Shown in pieces: positions 30,698-43,802 of a DNA stretch of 64,000 nt (position 1 is its first letter; each line of letters begins with the position of its first letter). The stretch is taken from contig ML661900.1 of NCBI GenBank assembly GCA_007570785.1, positions 7,243,570 through 7,307,569 on the forward strand. Direction: 5' to 3'. Position numbers and translations under genes: made by a program. Source of the stretch: Antilocapra americana. Taxonomy: Eukaryota; Chordata; Mammalia; Artiodactyla; Antilocapridae. Under the pieces are notes generated by a model that saw nothing but the letters and a program-made list of their open reading frames with translations, was not told where the DNA came from and did no database searches.

Positions 30698-33648
30698 AAA
30701 ATTTTATATGGCTCCACCTAATAGGGCCATATAAATTTCCACATAAGTGAGGTTCCAACAGAGACATGCACAGCAAATTAACATCACCTGTTCTCAAACC
30801 CCAACTAGCTCTTCTATCCTGACAAACGGGCTGAACTATTTGTGAAATCCAAGAATTTATTTTCCTTGAGAGGAGAGCTCATTGCCTTAGGCTCAAGTAG
30901 ATTTCTGTTTGGTTCCATTCATTGCTGCCTTCCTGTATGTCACGACCCCCTGCTTCTTTGTCTTGAACCCTCAGGTGATCAGGGTCCTATTGGTGCCTGT
31001 GGAGAATGGGGAGAGGAGAGGGGGTGGTTCTCAAAGATTTAGTCTTAGTGGAGACCAAACGGATCAGTGGACCTAGATGAGCATCACCCCAGCTGGGCTA
31101 TCTCTGGGCAAGTTGTTGCTTAGAAGTAAAGAGAAATTCTCTCCAGAAATAATGAAAAGTGCTCCAGCCTGACAGTTGGTACATGGGATGGCTGAGTGGT
31201 CTGCTGTGTTGATCTAGTTCCCAGACAGCTTCTGGATGCCCAGACCGTGTCTGTCAGGAAGATACAAATGCTCCCTACCAGTCATGCTTGTAAAACAGGC
31301 ATCCACCCAGGCATCCACCCTGGATTTTCTAGATCTGTCATCACAGCCCTTCTTCATTCTCTCTCTTTTCCTTTTCCTCAGCCAGGCAGAATCTCTTTCT
31401 AGGTTGACAAGGAAGCTCCTTTTTACTCTGCTTTTGTCTAAGATATTTTGTTTAAGTACTTCGATCCTTTCTTTTTTTGCCTTTTCCATAACACCTCACC
31501 ATTCCTTTGCAACAGATTGTGCTGTGACTTTGTAACCAAAGTGAATCAGAAAATAATTTCTTTCTCCTTGAAGGCAAAACCCACTAAATTTTAAACTTCT
31601 GCTGCAACAAGGGAAGGAGAGAAAAAGTTGAATTTCTGTCTCCAAACAAACTTTAACGTTCACAACATGCCGCAATAGGTTGTCCTAAAAATGGTTAATA
31701 GCAATAACGACCTCGTAACTGTGGGCAAGGGTGCTTCTTCAGATACATTCTCTTGCACACATAAGAACTAGAAGAGTGTAGCTAGAAAAGTTTTCTCTAA
31801 GAGTTTACTAAATAAGTAGGGAACACAAGGACAATGAAATCTTCCTGTGGTCAACTGTATTTATCATGTAAAGTTTGGAGAGACTCTGTTCTGTTTATTG
31901 AAGAGCTTTGTCATTCTTCTTGCTTCGATTGTCTGATTGGCTACTAGATGATGTCTTCTGGAAATTTTCAAAATTGCAGTACTTAAAGAAATTGCTGGGT
32001 ATTTTTACAGCAAAACTCACAAAACACGAGGCTATTGTGTAAGCACCGATCCTCTCAAGAAATGCACAGGCCTGAGGATTTGGGCTTCAAGGGCTGAGCG
32101 GCAAATTGTTTCCATCCATCGCCCTAAATTTAAACACGCCTACCATGATGTGTTTCCTTAGAGGAAAGAAAACGTGGCATTTTAGTTCTAGCTAGTTATC
32201 TGAAAGGAAAGGCAGGATTTTTAATGGAGGGAGATAAGGTCTGCTTTATGTATTATGAAGAACTGAGACTTAAGCAGTTTAGCTACACTGCTTTTTGTCT
32301 AGGGGCAAAGGAGAAAAGACAGCTCAAGTTTTATGTGGCAGAAAGGTGGTCCCCATCACCCTCCTACTCACTTGTTGCTCTAAAACACACACATGTGTGT
32401 CACCAGGACACTTCTGTGGTTCTCTCAGCCTAGCAGTTGATTTTAGTGCCTTTTGTGTCAAGTCAGATATACAGTGTTCATTATTATTAGCTAAAACAAT
32501 TGACTCTGATCCACTGGAGCAAACCTGACGGTAATTGGTTGACTTCAGAGCAGCTGGTCACTGGGCTAAGCCACTGGTGTGGCACTATATTTTCCCTCTA
32601 CCTTTTTATGACTGCTAGTCAGTGTGGTCACATCCTGAGTGCTTCCTAAGTATTTTCTGTGGGACTTATAGTCCTTTTTCTCAATAGTGTTTCGGTTTCC
32701 CTTTGGTCCTGGGGAGTTGGGCTTTGGGCAGGGAAGACAGGATCGAGAACGGGATTTTACCACATCTGCAACTCAAAACTCTCCATCAAGCCTACTGCAG
32801 TTACTGAAACCCCAGCCATGTTTTATCGCCGAAACAGGCCACAAAAATCCAGTAAATAACATAGTCATCACAGGGACAATTTTCTGAAAAAGATGTTTTT
32901 GAAGAAGGTGAGATCTGTGATCAATCAAGTCTTTACCTCTCAAGCAAAACAATTGTTTTCTAAAGCAAGAAAGTGGCTTCCCTACCCCCAATATTCCCAT
33001 ATACTCATCAGTGGCTGAATTCCAAATATTCTGCCATTATCCTTGAGTTTACAAATGGACCTTTCTCAAGGTCAACTAAATAATCCTTTTGAAGCTAAAG
33101 AAACTAGCAAACTATAGAATCATTTGCAGTAATAGGTAGCATCAGCCAAATTAAATGAAGCTGCATAATGGGGGTTGGCCCCCTATGAGGGGATGACCCC
33201 ACACGAGGGGAGATGTATTAGATTCGTTCAGCTTGTGCCATTGCCATGAAGCAATAGCGAGCTGGCAGCATCTCAGATGATGCTCTACTTTGGCACATGT
33301 TCCTCTGGGGCCTCTGGATGTGCCCTCTCCTCCTATGGACTTTAGTAATTATTTGCAGAGCTAAACTTTAATCTTAAAATGAAACAGGCATCTTAGGATA
33401 CTCATATATTCCTAAGAACGCTCCTAAGAATTGTTGGCTTCTCTCGTCTCAAAATTTTCTCTTCCAAACAGAATAGTTGTGGGGAGGGAAGATGGGAAAG
33501 GTAACTCGGAAGACAGTCCTTTTCTTTTTCTCCCAAGATGCTGACAGTGACTGGATATTCTTCCCAACATAGTATGGTTCCTGGGAAAGATATTGAAAAT
33601 AGAAAAGAAAGTTCTAGAAGGTTCTATAGACAATTTCTAGTCCATATG
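30698..33648. other. Repeat-poor unassigned block, 2.9 kb
   Basis: I see no ruminant repeat. A weak hAT-like patch may lie near 31020-31105 (gttctcaaagatttagtc). Small curiosities are a tandem 12-mer, aggcatccaccc x2 (31297-31320), and paired G/C hairpins (33170-33210). Frames of 66-99 codons here show no family features. Complex sequence at 31.6-33.4 kb is a candidate for conserved non-coding DNA. Confidence 0.45.
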
Positions 33649-33756
33649 GGCATGTGTGCTCAGTTGTGTCCTACTCTTTGAGACCCCATGAGGACTCTAG
33701 CCTGCCGTGCACCTCTGTTCATGGAATTTTCCAGGCAAGAATACTGGAGTGGGTTG
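33649..33756 (-). mobile_element. Bov-tA SINE, partial
   Basis: Only the 3' half of a reverse Bov-tA is present (gtgctcagttgtgtcctactcttt to aagaatactggagtggg). Short flanking match tccatat (33641-33647 and about 33759-33765) is a possible TSD. Confidence 0.9.
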
Positions 33757-33949
33757 TTTCCATATAGTTGAGTAAATCAAGGAAACCAAAGAAGTTAGGA
33801 GTCTTGTCTGGTGTCTTGCCTCTTGTTCATAATTGAGTCACTACAAGAATAGCAGCCTGTTTTTTCCCAGGACGATTTTTTATTTTTTGTTTTTTGTAAC
33901 TTGGAGGAAGGTAAAGAAAATGGGAGTTGGCTCCACTACTGTGAACGAA

Positions 33950-34112
33950 ATGATTTCAGGCAAAACAGGTGGCTTCTCTGAGCTTGCACTTTCCATTTGG
34001 AAGACGGAAATCATAATGACCATCTTAGTGATCTCTCACTACTGTGGTGATGATAAAAAGACATGGTGTGAAAGCTTTTCTGAAGACTTTAAAAAGCTGT
34101 ATGGATATTAGA
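33950..34112 (+). mobile_element. MIR SINE (diverged)
   Basis: 'tggcttctctgagcttgcactttccatttggaagacgg', 'atcataatgaccatc' and 'aaaaagctgtatggatattag' follow the MIR order (ctgtgcctcagtttcctcatctg..). Low identity; an ORF covering it is incidental. Confidence 0.52.
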
Positions 34113-35943
34113 ATCCATTGCTTCAGTTAAACCTTTTGGGTACCAGGTATTTTGGGGATAGTCTAGAGACTGTGTTTGAGCTTTTGAAACAGAATCCTTG
34201 ACAACATGGGTAAGCAGCACCAATGCTGAATGTCTGAGGCAGTATTTCAGGGGGTGTGTCTGCGTGCATGTACAAGGATTAAAGTCTCAATCCAGCCCAG
34301 CTATCACACAGACACAGGCACTTAAGAGGGAGATGTGTCACTAAAGTGAAAGCCTTACTTAAAAACAGAGATTGAGGGCAAAATGCAGGTCTCTGTTCTT
34401 TCTTGGCTAAATGGGCTGAGTGTTCTCTAGGCCTATAGGTTTCCTTGGAGCCATGCCTCTTAGTGGCCATCAGCACAGCAGAAGCAGCTGGGAAAGCAGA
34501 CACTGGCATGTTCCAGATGGGGGATGCTAGACAGAAGCATCAGAGGGCAAGTTTTAGGATAGCTAGAGAAACGGGTGCAGTTAAAAAAAAAAAAAAAAAG
34601 ATTTGAAAATCTTTTCACCTACTCAGTTTTATCCAAGCATTCCAAAAGGCAGGGCTATCTACTTGCATGTAGAGTCCAAATCCTGGAAGAGAGTGCCATT
34701 CCCAACTCTAATATGAAGACACCAAATACAAGCAAATGCTCAGGCAGGCAGAGATTCACAATGACTAAGAGAACAAAGGGAAAAAAGAGGAAGAGCAGGG
34801 CGTTTTGCAAACAGCTTTTATACCTTTCGTAGCAACTATCTCATATAAAGATCTTGGGGGTATATGCTATTTGTTTATATTGAAACAGGCAGTAGGGCAT
34901 TTCATGTACAAAATGTTTTAGTGATGAATTACAAACAGGGAAGGAATGGAAAAGGCCAGTGGAACTCTTTTGTTGCCATCGGATGACATATAAAATATTC
35001 CCAGACATCAATTCTCTTGGAAAGTCTCCAATTTGGAAGATTATTTATTGAGGAGAGATGAATACTATTAGAAACAAATAGAGTCGGGAAAACTGTAGAC
35101 TGGGAATGAATACTATTAGAGTCAAATGGAGTCAGGAAAACAGTATTGCCGTCCTTCTCCTCCTAAATTTAAACTACACCCTCTGAATATGAGCAGAAAA
35201 TAGAAAAGATGGCATGCAGAGAGCAGGCATTCGCCCGACCATCCTGATCCATTCGCTGTAAGAAAGCACCGGCTACACGCCATAAGATCTAATTACCCAG
35301 AATTGCCTTTCCTGCCCCACAGCAATCATTTTGATGACAGGCTTCTCTGCACTGTAAAACAAGATGGGGAACCTGTGCTGTATAAACTGCCTCGCGCTTC
35401 CTTCCCTTCCTCTGCTATCAGCATCCCCATCTCATTTATTTTCCACACATTAATGGTAGCAGTCACCTTGAGCCGGTGATGCAGAGTAATTTTCACAGAA
35501 ACCTTGATCAGAAACCATAAATCAGCCTGATGTGCTTTTATGGTCTAATAACATTCCGGTTGCTCCTACAGGCCTGTATGTAAAACTGCTTTGCAGTGAG
35601 TCCTTTGGTTGCCATCCCCCCACTTTTGTAGAGCGCATGCGCCTGCCCTCCCCAGCGCCCCACCCCCACTACCCCTTCTCGTCTCACTCTGTTATCTCTC
35701 TAGGTATATACACGTGTGCATGTTCACTTAAGTCACGTGGATACAGTTCATTTGTGACAAAATCACATTTGAATGGCATTATACATACTCCTCACGGTGG
35801 CAGGAAAGGAAAATTATTTCAGGAGCATAAAATGATGTATTTGTTGGATTTCTCAATGCTGTATCTTAACGAATGAAAGGTCTCTATCTCCAAAATAAAG
35901 TGACATAACGTTTAGGGGCTATTGGGTATGTTAAGTGATTTTA
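34113..35943. other. Unassigned block with possible conserved element
   Basis: It holds an A17 run (34583-34599) and no recognised transposon. The sub-region 35,150-35,640 is complex, repeat-free sequence with homeodomain-type TAAT words and a strong E-box-like composition, a candidate enhancer. No convincing coding frame. Confidence 0.45.
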
Positions 35944-35993
35944 TACACACACACACACACACACATACATATTACATACATACATACATACAT
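35944..35993. repeat. (AC)n / (ATAC)n microsatellite
   Basis: An (AC)11 run is followed by tandem catacata words, together about 50 bp. No element context recognised. Confidence 0.93.
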
Positions 35994-38900
35994 TTTCTTA
36001 TTAGAAACACTGAATGCTGCACCAGGTAAGACTTGCCCCACTGTTGGTGGATATGCTGAGGCTTGGCTGGCTTGAAGCTCAGTGGTATCTGACTCTGCAC
36101 TACAGTCTGCGGTGCCTCTGAGCACCTAATGGACCCACGCTCCCACTACTCCCTAGAAGGCTGAATTAATATGGAGCAATGGGATTCGTGGAGAGGCAGG
36201 GAGCAGATTGGTGGGTTTGCCGTAGCGGGTGTGGGGACCTAGGGGAAATGTGGCAGGAAACCAGTGAAAGGGCAGTTGGGTTGGCAGCTCAGGGGCTCTG
36301 CTGGAAGATGGAATGCTGGGCCTGTCGCTAGGGGATGATGGTGATGCTGCAGCTGGCAAAGAAGCTCCGGTGTCTAACTGAACGGGTATGGGAATAGAGG
36401 TAGAATTAAGCAATGCATCTGAGTTCATCACCTGGGGTGACTTCACTCCCTCTAGCCTGCCTCGATAATCTCATCGGATCTGCGCACTTCAGCTCAGAAC
36501 TAACAACAGCAGCAAACCAAACCCATCTCAGGCCCAATCCACACTTCCTTCACCTATCAAGAGCCTGCGAGCTAGACATCCCCTGGGTGTGTGCGCCCTT
36601 CTGGAGCACACAGAAATTTCTGGTTTAGAATGGTTCAAAAATACATCTTCTCAGAACTGTGTTTTCCTCAGAATGGAAATACCTGCAACAGAAGCCAGCG
36701 TCACTCCTGCATTGCCACTTGGTGAATTAGTGCAAGAAATTAACAAAGACCATTTGACTCAATCTGAGGGGATGTTTAGCCTTACCTTGAAAGTGAGGAA
36801 AGCTGGCAATGATCTCTGATTTTTCACTGCTAATGCATTGAGTGATAATTACTCCCCAGTAGACCTACATAAATTCCAACCTTCTTAACTGGTGCTTCAT
36901 GAATATACCAAAGGGAAAAAAGAACCCTGGGACATTAATCAAGGTTGCCAAGATACCACTCTCCATGCTGGTTAAAAGACACATCTGCAATATCTATACA
37001 TAAATCTAGTTTTGTATGTCCACTAACGTTGCTCATGCATACACTCACACGCTCATTTGTCGTGACAACATGGCCAGCATTTGTAAGGATGTTCCAAACG
37101 TCAACGCAGGGGTAATTGCAGAACCTGGCTCTCACCTTCATCTAAGACTCTGTTTTCAACTGTAAATTGTGATTTCTAATTTCCTCACTTTATACATAAT
37201 GGTGACCAGGTTAGGCAGTGCCCACGGCATTTGTTAAAATTTGTTTACTGTAGACTTCATTTTCTTTTTTTGCTGCTAGTATTTCAGGAAGCTGAAACCA
37301 GTTCAGCACCCCAAATCTTCAGTAAAAGCTCAGTATTGAAGTTTTCAGAAATTGACAGGCAATGTCTCCTTTTGCAATGGCCTGAGGTTTTCAGGATTGC
37401 AGTGGCAAAGGCTAAATGTGAAAAGGAAATGGGGGTGAGCAAAAGCCCTTTCTCTCCACAGTGTCCAGTGCCCTTTGATGCAGAGAACAGCATTTGTTGT
37501 CTGTTTAGTAGCCATTTCTAAACCCTCCTAGCTGGAGGCAATGTACACCAGACCAGTGGGGTGGGAGCAATAAAGGAGAAATGCAGTAAAGAACAAATTC
37601 TTTTCAGATTAGCTGATTGGCAGTTGTGAATAATGCAGCTATAGCACTAAAGCAAGAAAGAGCAGCTTCAACCTTGGCACTCGTTATTTTGCTGTAAGCC
37701 TTTTTTTGCTAGGAACATTTTTCTCTTTCAAGTCTTAAACTATGTTAACTCCTTATCATCCAGCCATTTGTCCAAAAGGGTGAACTATACAGACCCTTTG
37801 TTGAAACCTCTAACTTGTGGATGTGAAATGATAGCAAGAAACACTGGCATTTTCAAACATTCTTCCTACCTGCACTGAAATTATGACAGAAAGGAATTCA
37901 CTCTGTGAGTTAAATACCTTTTATTTTGCATCAGATCTGAAAAACATTTTCAAAAAAAAAAAATTAAAGAAATGAAGTGCATATGTGGTTTACCTATATG
38001 GCTACATAAAGAAGTCAGATAATTAAAAATGGGAAGAAGGTGTATGAAATGATCATTTGGCGATTCTAAAGATACTCTCATTCTTGGCAGTCATGAGGAT
38101 ATAGCCCACCAGAGTAATCTTTAAATTCTGTGATATAGTTCCAAAGGTAAATTATCAAACCAATTATAGGCTGGATTTATTTCAAATTGTTATAAAAGAA
38201 GCACAACATAAATTAGTCTTTTTTCTTAATTATTTCTATGATTTAACAATAATACATTTGTGTTCAATTATGACATTAATAGAGAGAAGCAATTGTTTTT
38301 AAAAAATCATTTGTCTCTCCACATATTCTCATTGATTGTTTTATTAAAACATTTCTTTCCAAATTGTTAATTTTTATCCTTTAGGTCCAGTGATTATCTT
38401 ATAATTTAAAAATACAGCTGTTATTTTTCTTATTATAAAATCAATAAATGTTTTGATAAAATACTAAATGGCAAATATATTTGTCTAAAAGAAAATTTGA
38501 ATTCTCAGATCCTTCAATTGTTAAAAATAAGGGATTACCCAGTTTCAACACTGCTAGTGGCAGCATTTGTTGAAATAATTGATGTCTCCTTAGTAAAAAC
38601 CTTCCATTGTTTTTTTTTCTCCCCCACCATCCTAAATTGTGAAGCTTTATAAGCCGGAATCCTATCTCAGTTATCTTAATAATCACCTCAACCTTGTTTA
38701 GAGCCTGACTCATATTTGGCATTCAGTATGACTGTTTTGAATAAATACATACATAAATAATAATATAAGTAGTTAATTGCTAGGATAATATACTTAAACT
38801 ATGCCAGTTTTTTTTTTAATTATACAATAAAATAACACATTTCTAGAGATCTCACATAAAAAGCAACTTGGGAAAAATATTAGACTTTTCTAAAACTATC

Positions 38901-39089
38901 TTGTGATATTGTGATTTATAATAAGAAATATATGTTTGAACTTTGTCCCATTTTTGGCACAGAACTCTCCAAACCCTTGGGATTTTCTAAGTGTTGAGAG
39001 TGATAAAGGTATCTTTCATTGTATCAGTTAACAGACTTTTGGAAAGCACCTACTTTCCCAAGTAGTTGGGGGCTGGCTGCCAATGGAGC
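35994..39089. other. Repeat-poor unassigned block, 3.1 kb
   Basis: No ruminant retroposon found. It contains an exon-like in-frame segment (37,288-37,434; see findings) and A+T-rich sequence from 37.9 kb. A minus-strand Ser/Pro-rich frame (36153-36446) is judged chance. Confidence 0.45.
37288..37434 (+). other. Weak exon-like segment (147 bp, in-frame)
   Basis: Polypyrimidine-rich text (ttttctttttttgctgctag, then tatttcag at 37287) precedes the segment; a GTGAGC donor-like sequence follows at 37435. The segment is 49 codons, open in one frame (starts EAETSSAPQ, ends KCEKEMG). The frame extends beyond both splice points, so openness is not strong evidence. No known family. Confidence 0.2.
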
Positions 39090-39700
39090 GAACCATGCGA
39101 TTTGAGGTTAGGGCTTTTGTTCCATCCTTTGACATTTGTGGAGGGGAGAGGGGCTGGAGGTTGAGCTGATTGCCAATTGCCAATGACTTAATCAATCCCA
39201 CCTACGTAAGGAAGCATCTGTACCAACCCAAATGGACACTGTTCAAAGAGCTTCTGTGCTGATGAACACAAGGAGATATAGGAATAATGGTATGCTTCAA
39301 GAGGGCAGGGAAGCTCCCTGCCTTTTCACCATGCCTTGCCCTCTGCATCTCTTCCATCTGACTGTTCTGGAGTTCCTTTTATAATAAACTGGTGATCTAG
39401 TAAGGAAAATATTTCTGAGTTATGTGAGCTGCTTTAGCAAATTAATCTAATTTGAGAAGGGGGTCATGGGAACTTCTGATTTATAGCCAGTTGGTCAGAA
39501 GCACAGGTAAAATTTGGGCTTTTTACTGCTACCTGGAGGGAGGTGGCAGTCTTGTAAGGGCTGAGCCCTTAACCTGTGAAATCTGATGCTATTTCCAGGT
39601 AGATAATGTCACAATTGGAGTTGAATTCTCGGACATTCTGCCAGTGTCCAAGAATTGCTTATAGTGCGAAGAAGCTCTCCAACATACACATGTTGGAACT
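39090..39700 (+). mobile_element. Candidate ancient mammalian repeat, class unresolved
   Basis: The run 'ataataaactggtgatctag', 'gagctgctttagcaaattaat', 'gagaagggggtcatgggaac', 'tatagccagttggtcagaagcacagg' and 'gcagtcttgtaagggctgagcccttaacctgtg' matches a repeat that recurs widely in placental genomes. I recognise the text but not the family. Confidence 0.55.
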
Positions 39701-40293
39701 GGACCCAAGAAACTAATTTATTTTGATCAGGCTCCTGTCTGGTATGGTTGCTAAGGAGTTTCAAAGCTCTGGTTTCTATAAGCTAATGTGCAAATATCAG
39801 AGAAGGCTCTGAACTTATTTTTAGTTTGTAGCTGATATTTAGTATAATTTATAAGGCTCACTAGTCTGTCAATAAATTATTGAGCTCTTGGTACATAACG
39901 TAAACGTCTTAATTTATGAAGAATCCAAGACACAGAGTACAGCTGACTCAAACTCCTTCCTCCTAAAGAACCCACTGGAGGTTTTCACCACCAGCTGGTG
40001 CCATACCAGGGCTTCTATAGGAAATCTAAGAAGAAGTACTCGTTTCTTGAGGCTCAGTGGGGGCACAGATTCTGCGATTCTAGCTTTGACAGAGTCCTAT
40101 CAATTTTCCACTCCAGTCTCCTGGCCAAGCTAACAACTCAAAGGACTAAGCCCTTCCTTACATTCCCCTGCATGCCAAAACTTTCGATGGTCCTAGTTTC
40201 CCCCCGCCCCCGACCCCACATGCAAGATTACATTTCTGTCTTAATGACATTCCATCCATCCTTGCAGGATCATTTAAAATAATACCTCCTTAA
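39701..40293. other. Unassigned stretch
   Basis: Nothing recognised. A C-rich tract (ccccccgcccccgacccc) lies near 40200-40218. Confidence 0.4.
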
Positions 40294-40442
40294 AGGAATT
40301 CCCTGATACTCCAGTGATTAAGATTCCTTGCTAGCAATGTGTGGTGGGGAGGCGGGTGGTGGGAAGTGGGATACAGGTTTGATTCCTTAGTTGGGAACCA
40401 AAATGCCACACAGTGTGGCCAAAACAAACAGACAAAACAAAA
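40294..40442 (+). mobile_element. CHR-type SINE, diverged
   Basis: 'aggaattccctgatactccagtgattaag' head, then a G-rich insert (tggtggggaggcgggtggtggg), 'gtttgattccttagttggg' B-box region, 'gccacacagtgtggcc' and an A-rich end. Confidence 0.82.
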
Positions 40443-43400
40443 AACCCTCCCCTCAGCCAAATACGCTCCATCTCTCCCTCTGAACTCTAGAGACTATTCA
40501 CTATATACTTTCAGCTCATATGTGTGGGACTGTGGTGCAGTCACAGTAGATGTTTGTTTACCTTGGAGTTGACTAATGTTGTCTTTTACATAAGTGCCCA
40601 TAATTACACACAGGAAAGTGAAGAATGATTCATAATATTCTTGAGTCTAATTCTTGTTCTAACTCTGCCCCCAAGCCAAAACTTTCATCTTTATTACAGT
40701 TAGTGCACATTCACCTTATTTTTCCCTTCAGACCTTTCTAAAGACAGTTCTCTTTTTCTTTTTTTTTCCTGGAGCATGTAACACAGTGTCTTGTACATGA
40801 CTGGAGTTCTAGAAATATTTAGTTTAAATAAATCAAATACAGATTTTGTAGAGGACAGAAGGTAGGACACCAAAGACATCAGTTCTTCAATTGTAAGTTA
40901 CTTTCCAAAGACCTACGATGGTGATCAGATGGTTAAAGGTACAGGAGTACATAGAATACAGTAAGTTCTTGATGGAAGGAGGCTATCTAGTAGAAGGAGA
41001 CATGCTGATAATTCTAGGCAACTACAATTCAATGCTAATATTAAGATGCTGGGGACAAACTCAGTCCTTAACTGAAACTCATAGGGGTACATCTATTGGA
41101 ATTGTTTTTAATTCATTCTCCTCTTCTTTTCAAACCCTCTAAAGGTGCTTCAGGCTTGTGAAAAACAGAGTGGAAGAGAATTATGAAAAATATAAGAAAA
41201 AATAATAAAGGAAATAATAAAAGGATGAGTGGGCAAAAACAACCCTGGAGAGACCTGCACACACTAAGTACCAAAAGCCAAGCCTCCAAGTCAGACTGTG
41301 TGGAAGCCATTCTAGGAGAAGGCTCCCCTTGAGAACTCAGCAAGAAGAGCTCAGCAGAGCAGCTACCGCACTGTGATTTTGCATCCCTGGTGTCAATACT
41401 TCCTTCGGTTGCTGATCACAACTTGGAGCTGTGTGACTATTCCCTATGAAGGCTTGGTATGAAATTAAAGAGCACTGTTACCTTCCCAAAGCCTTCAAGC
41501 TGTATCTGAAAATAAAAAAAAAAGTTCCTTTCAGGGCTTGATGATCATTATTTTCACGTGCGGTGTTTTGTTTAGGCTAATTTCCAAGCAGCCACAGCAA
41601 ATTCAGCCCCGTGCCGAATGCCCTGCTCATAGTGCCATTTCAGAAATACTTGTTGGAAAAAAAATAATAAATGAAAGTAAGGATGAGACACACCAGCCTA
41701 TTTAAAGGGGCAATCCATATATTTTCCAACTCTGCACAGTTCAGGCGGTGGGAGAAAGGAATTCAGTGTTCTTTATAATTCACCTAGCAGTCGTCATGAT
41801 CGCAGGCAAGTGTGCATACGGCCATTTCTCAGGATGAATCAGGCCACATTTTAATAGTTAGTTCCGGCAGTTCAAAGTGGAATGGATTTATTTCAAGAGG
41901 CTCAAGAAAACCTCATTTTGAAGGCTCTAATAAAAAGTAAGGATGATAAAGAACACTGTTTTTCATGATAAGGAAAATTCTGCCTTTCAAGAGAGACATC
42001 ATAATTTCTTCTAATTATAAGAAAAATGTTGCCGCCTTGAGTGCTCTTATTCATGTGTACAGCCAAAGGGATTTTCTGCATAAAAGAATAATTAGGTTCT
42101 ATCCCTTCATACTAAAAAAAAAAAAAAATCAGCTATCTTTCTTTTCCTTTATACCTTTTCCCCCTCATATTCTTTGACCTCTACTCTGCTGAATCTTTTA
42201 TATGTCATAGAAGGAAGATTTAGAAGGGCTTTGATTTCTCCCATTCCTTTGGTGGCTGGCAGTGTTTGCTGTGCTGAATTTGGAAGTGCCTAATTTGGGA
42301 GTTCTGTTCATGTCGGGCTGTAAACTGATCAGATTTCATTTTATGTGTGAAGATCATTTTCAGTCTGTGGATTTAAACATTTTTATTTGCCTGAAATACA
42401 CAGTACATAATGCACTGTGGGCTTTTATTTAGGAAAGCTCTAAAGCAACTTCATTTTAAGAGACAAAGGACATTCTGGGAAGCTTTACCCTTTAACCATG
42501 TGAACAGTTAAAGAGTCTGGGTCACCCCACTGTTCTGGGATGGTGACTGTAATCACATCTGTTGTTACCGCATTATAAAGGAAGGTATAGAAAGAAGACA
42601 GCTGAGCACAATTAGAACTTTTCATTGACCTGATTTGTGTGGTCCATAACTCTCAATTGCGTGGATAACTGCTGTGAGAGGAAAGATGCACAGCTGTAAT
42701 GGAATTAATTCAACCCAAAATGTCAGCAAAGTAGAAAGAAAGGCTGCTCAAACTCATAGTGAATGATAATATTGTTTGAACCTTCTGAGAGATTAGAATT
42801 TGTTAGACTTCAAAATGGAATATGATCATTGGCTTTAAAATAGAAAAAAATCAATGCTAAATATAGACAGGAAAAGAAGTCTTAGGGATTAGATTTTTTA
42901 AGAAAGTTTAGTGGCTTTTTGAAATCACGTTGATACTAGCCACGTTTCCTGACTGCTAATTCTGGAACAGACCTGGTTTGGGGATATTAGTAACATTATC
43001 CAGCAGCCGTGGACAGTGGAGAAACAGAGAGATAAACAACTGGTTGGCCAAGAGCACATGGTCAGACTTCACTTCTTAGTGGTTATACATCAATATACTA
43101 TCCAATCTGGCACCAAAAAAAAAAAAGGCAAGCAAGCTTGAGGTTTTTTCCTTATAAAGAGTTTTGTCACGTGAGCTAGACACTACCATACAGATAGGCA
43201 GAAACAAGTTTATTTTAGTTTAAGGGATCTTTGAAATAATAACTAAGATCATTAGTCTATCATTGGGTAACAGCCAGTTCAATCAAAAACATGACCCGTG
43301 TGTGTTCTTGGAGAGGATATGACTTCCAACCAACTGTTGAGGAGGGAAGATCCTATCTTCCATAGCTGCTCTTTAAAATTTTTTATTCTTCTATCTCACA

Positions 43401-43628
43401 AAATTACCTGTAGAGTTTCACGGGCTATTCCTTGCATATGAGAAAGGGAGATGAAATAATTTTGCCCACAAAAAGGGTGAGACCCACTTGGGCAGCAAGG
43501 TGGCAGGCAGCCTTAACACCCCTGCGTGCTACGCTCAGCGAGACAGCACAGCATGGCCGCTGACGAGGGACCTAAGGGCCAGACCAGCCACGGCCGCCAG
43601 TTATATACATGTATGGATCTGTACAAGT
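40443..43628. other. Repeat-poor unassigned block, 3.2 kb
   Basis: Only a weak L2/MIR-like terminus near 40780-40842 is suspected. A-runs lie at 42112-42127 and 43115-43126. Sub-region 41,520-42,750 is complex and repeat-free. A small CpG-dense patch lies at 43,500-43,610. Confidence 0.45.
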
Positions 43629-43800
43629 AATCTCCTTGTGCCTCAGTTTCTTCATCTGTAAAATGACTATGATGACAAAAATCGGGTCTACATCATACGC
43701 TTGTTGGGAGAATTAAATGAGTTAAATGAGTTCACACATGTAAAGGGATGAGGGCACCGAAGGCATACAGCACGATGTCAGAGTAAGCAGGATATAAAAC
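43629..43800 (+). mobile_element. MIR SINE
   Basis: 'ctccttgtgcctcagtttcttcatctgtaaaatgac' is a clear MIR core, followed by 'gggagaattaaatgag' and 'acatgtaaagg'. Adjacent to a reverse MIR. Confidence 0.85.
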
Positions 43801-43802
43801 GG

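Noticed and set aside
36153..36446. Minus-strand 97-codon Ser/Pro-rich frame
   Set aside because: Low-complexity composition from purine-rich + strand text, no recognisable domain; chance frame.
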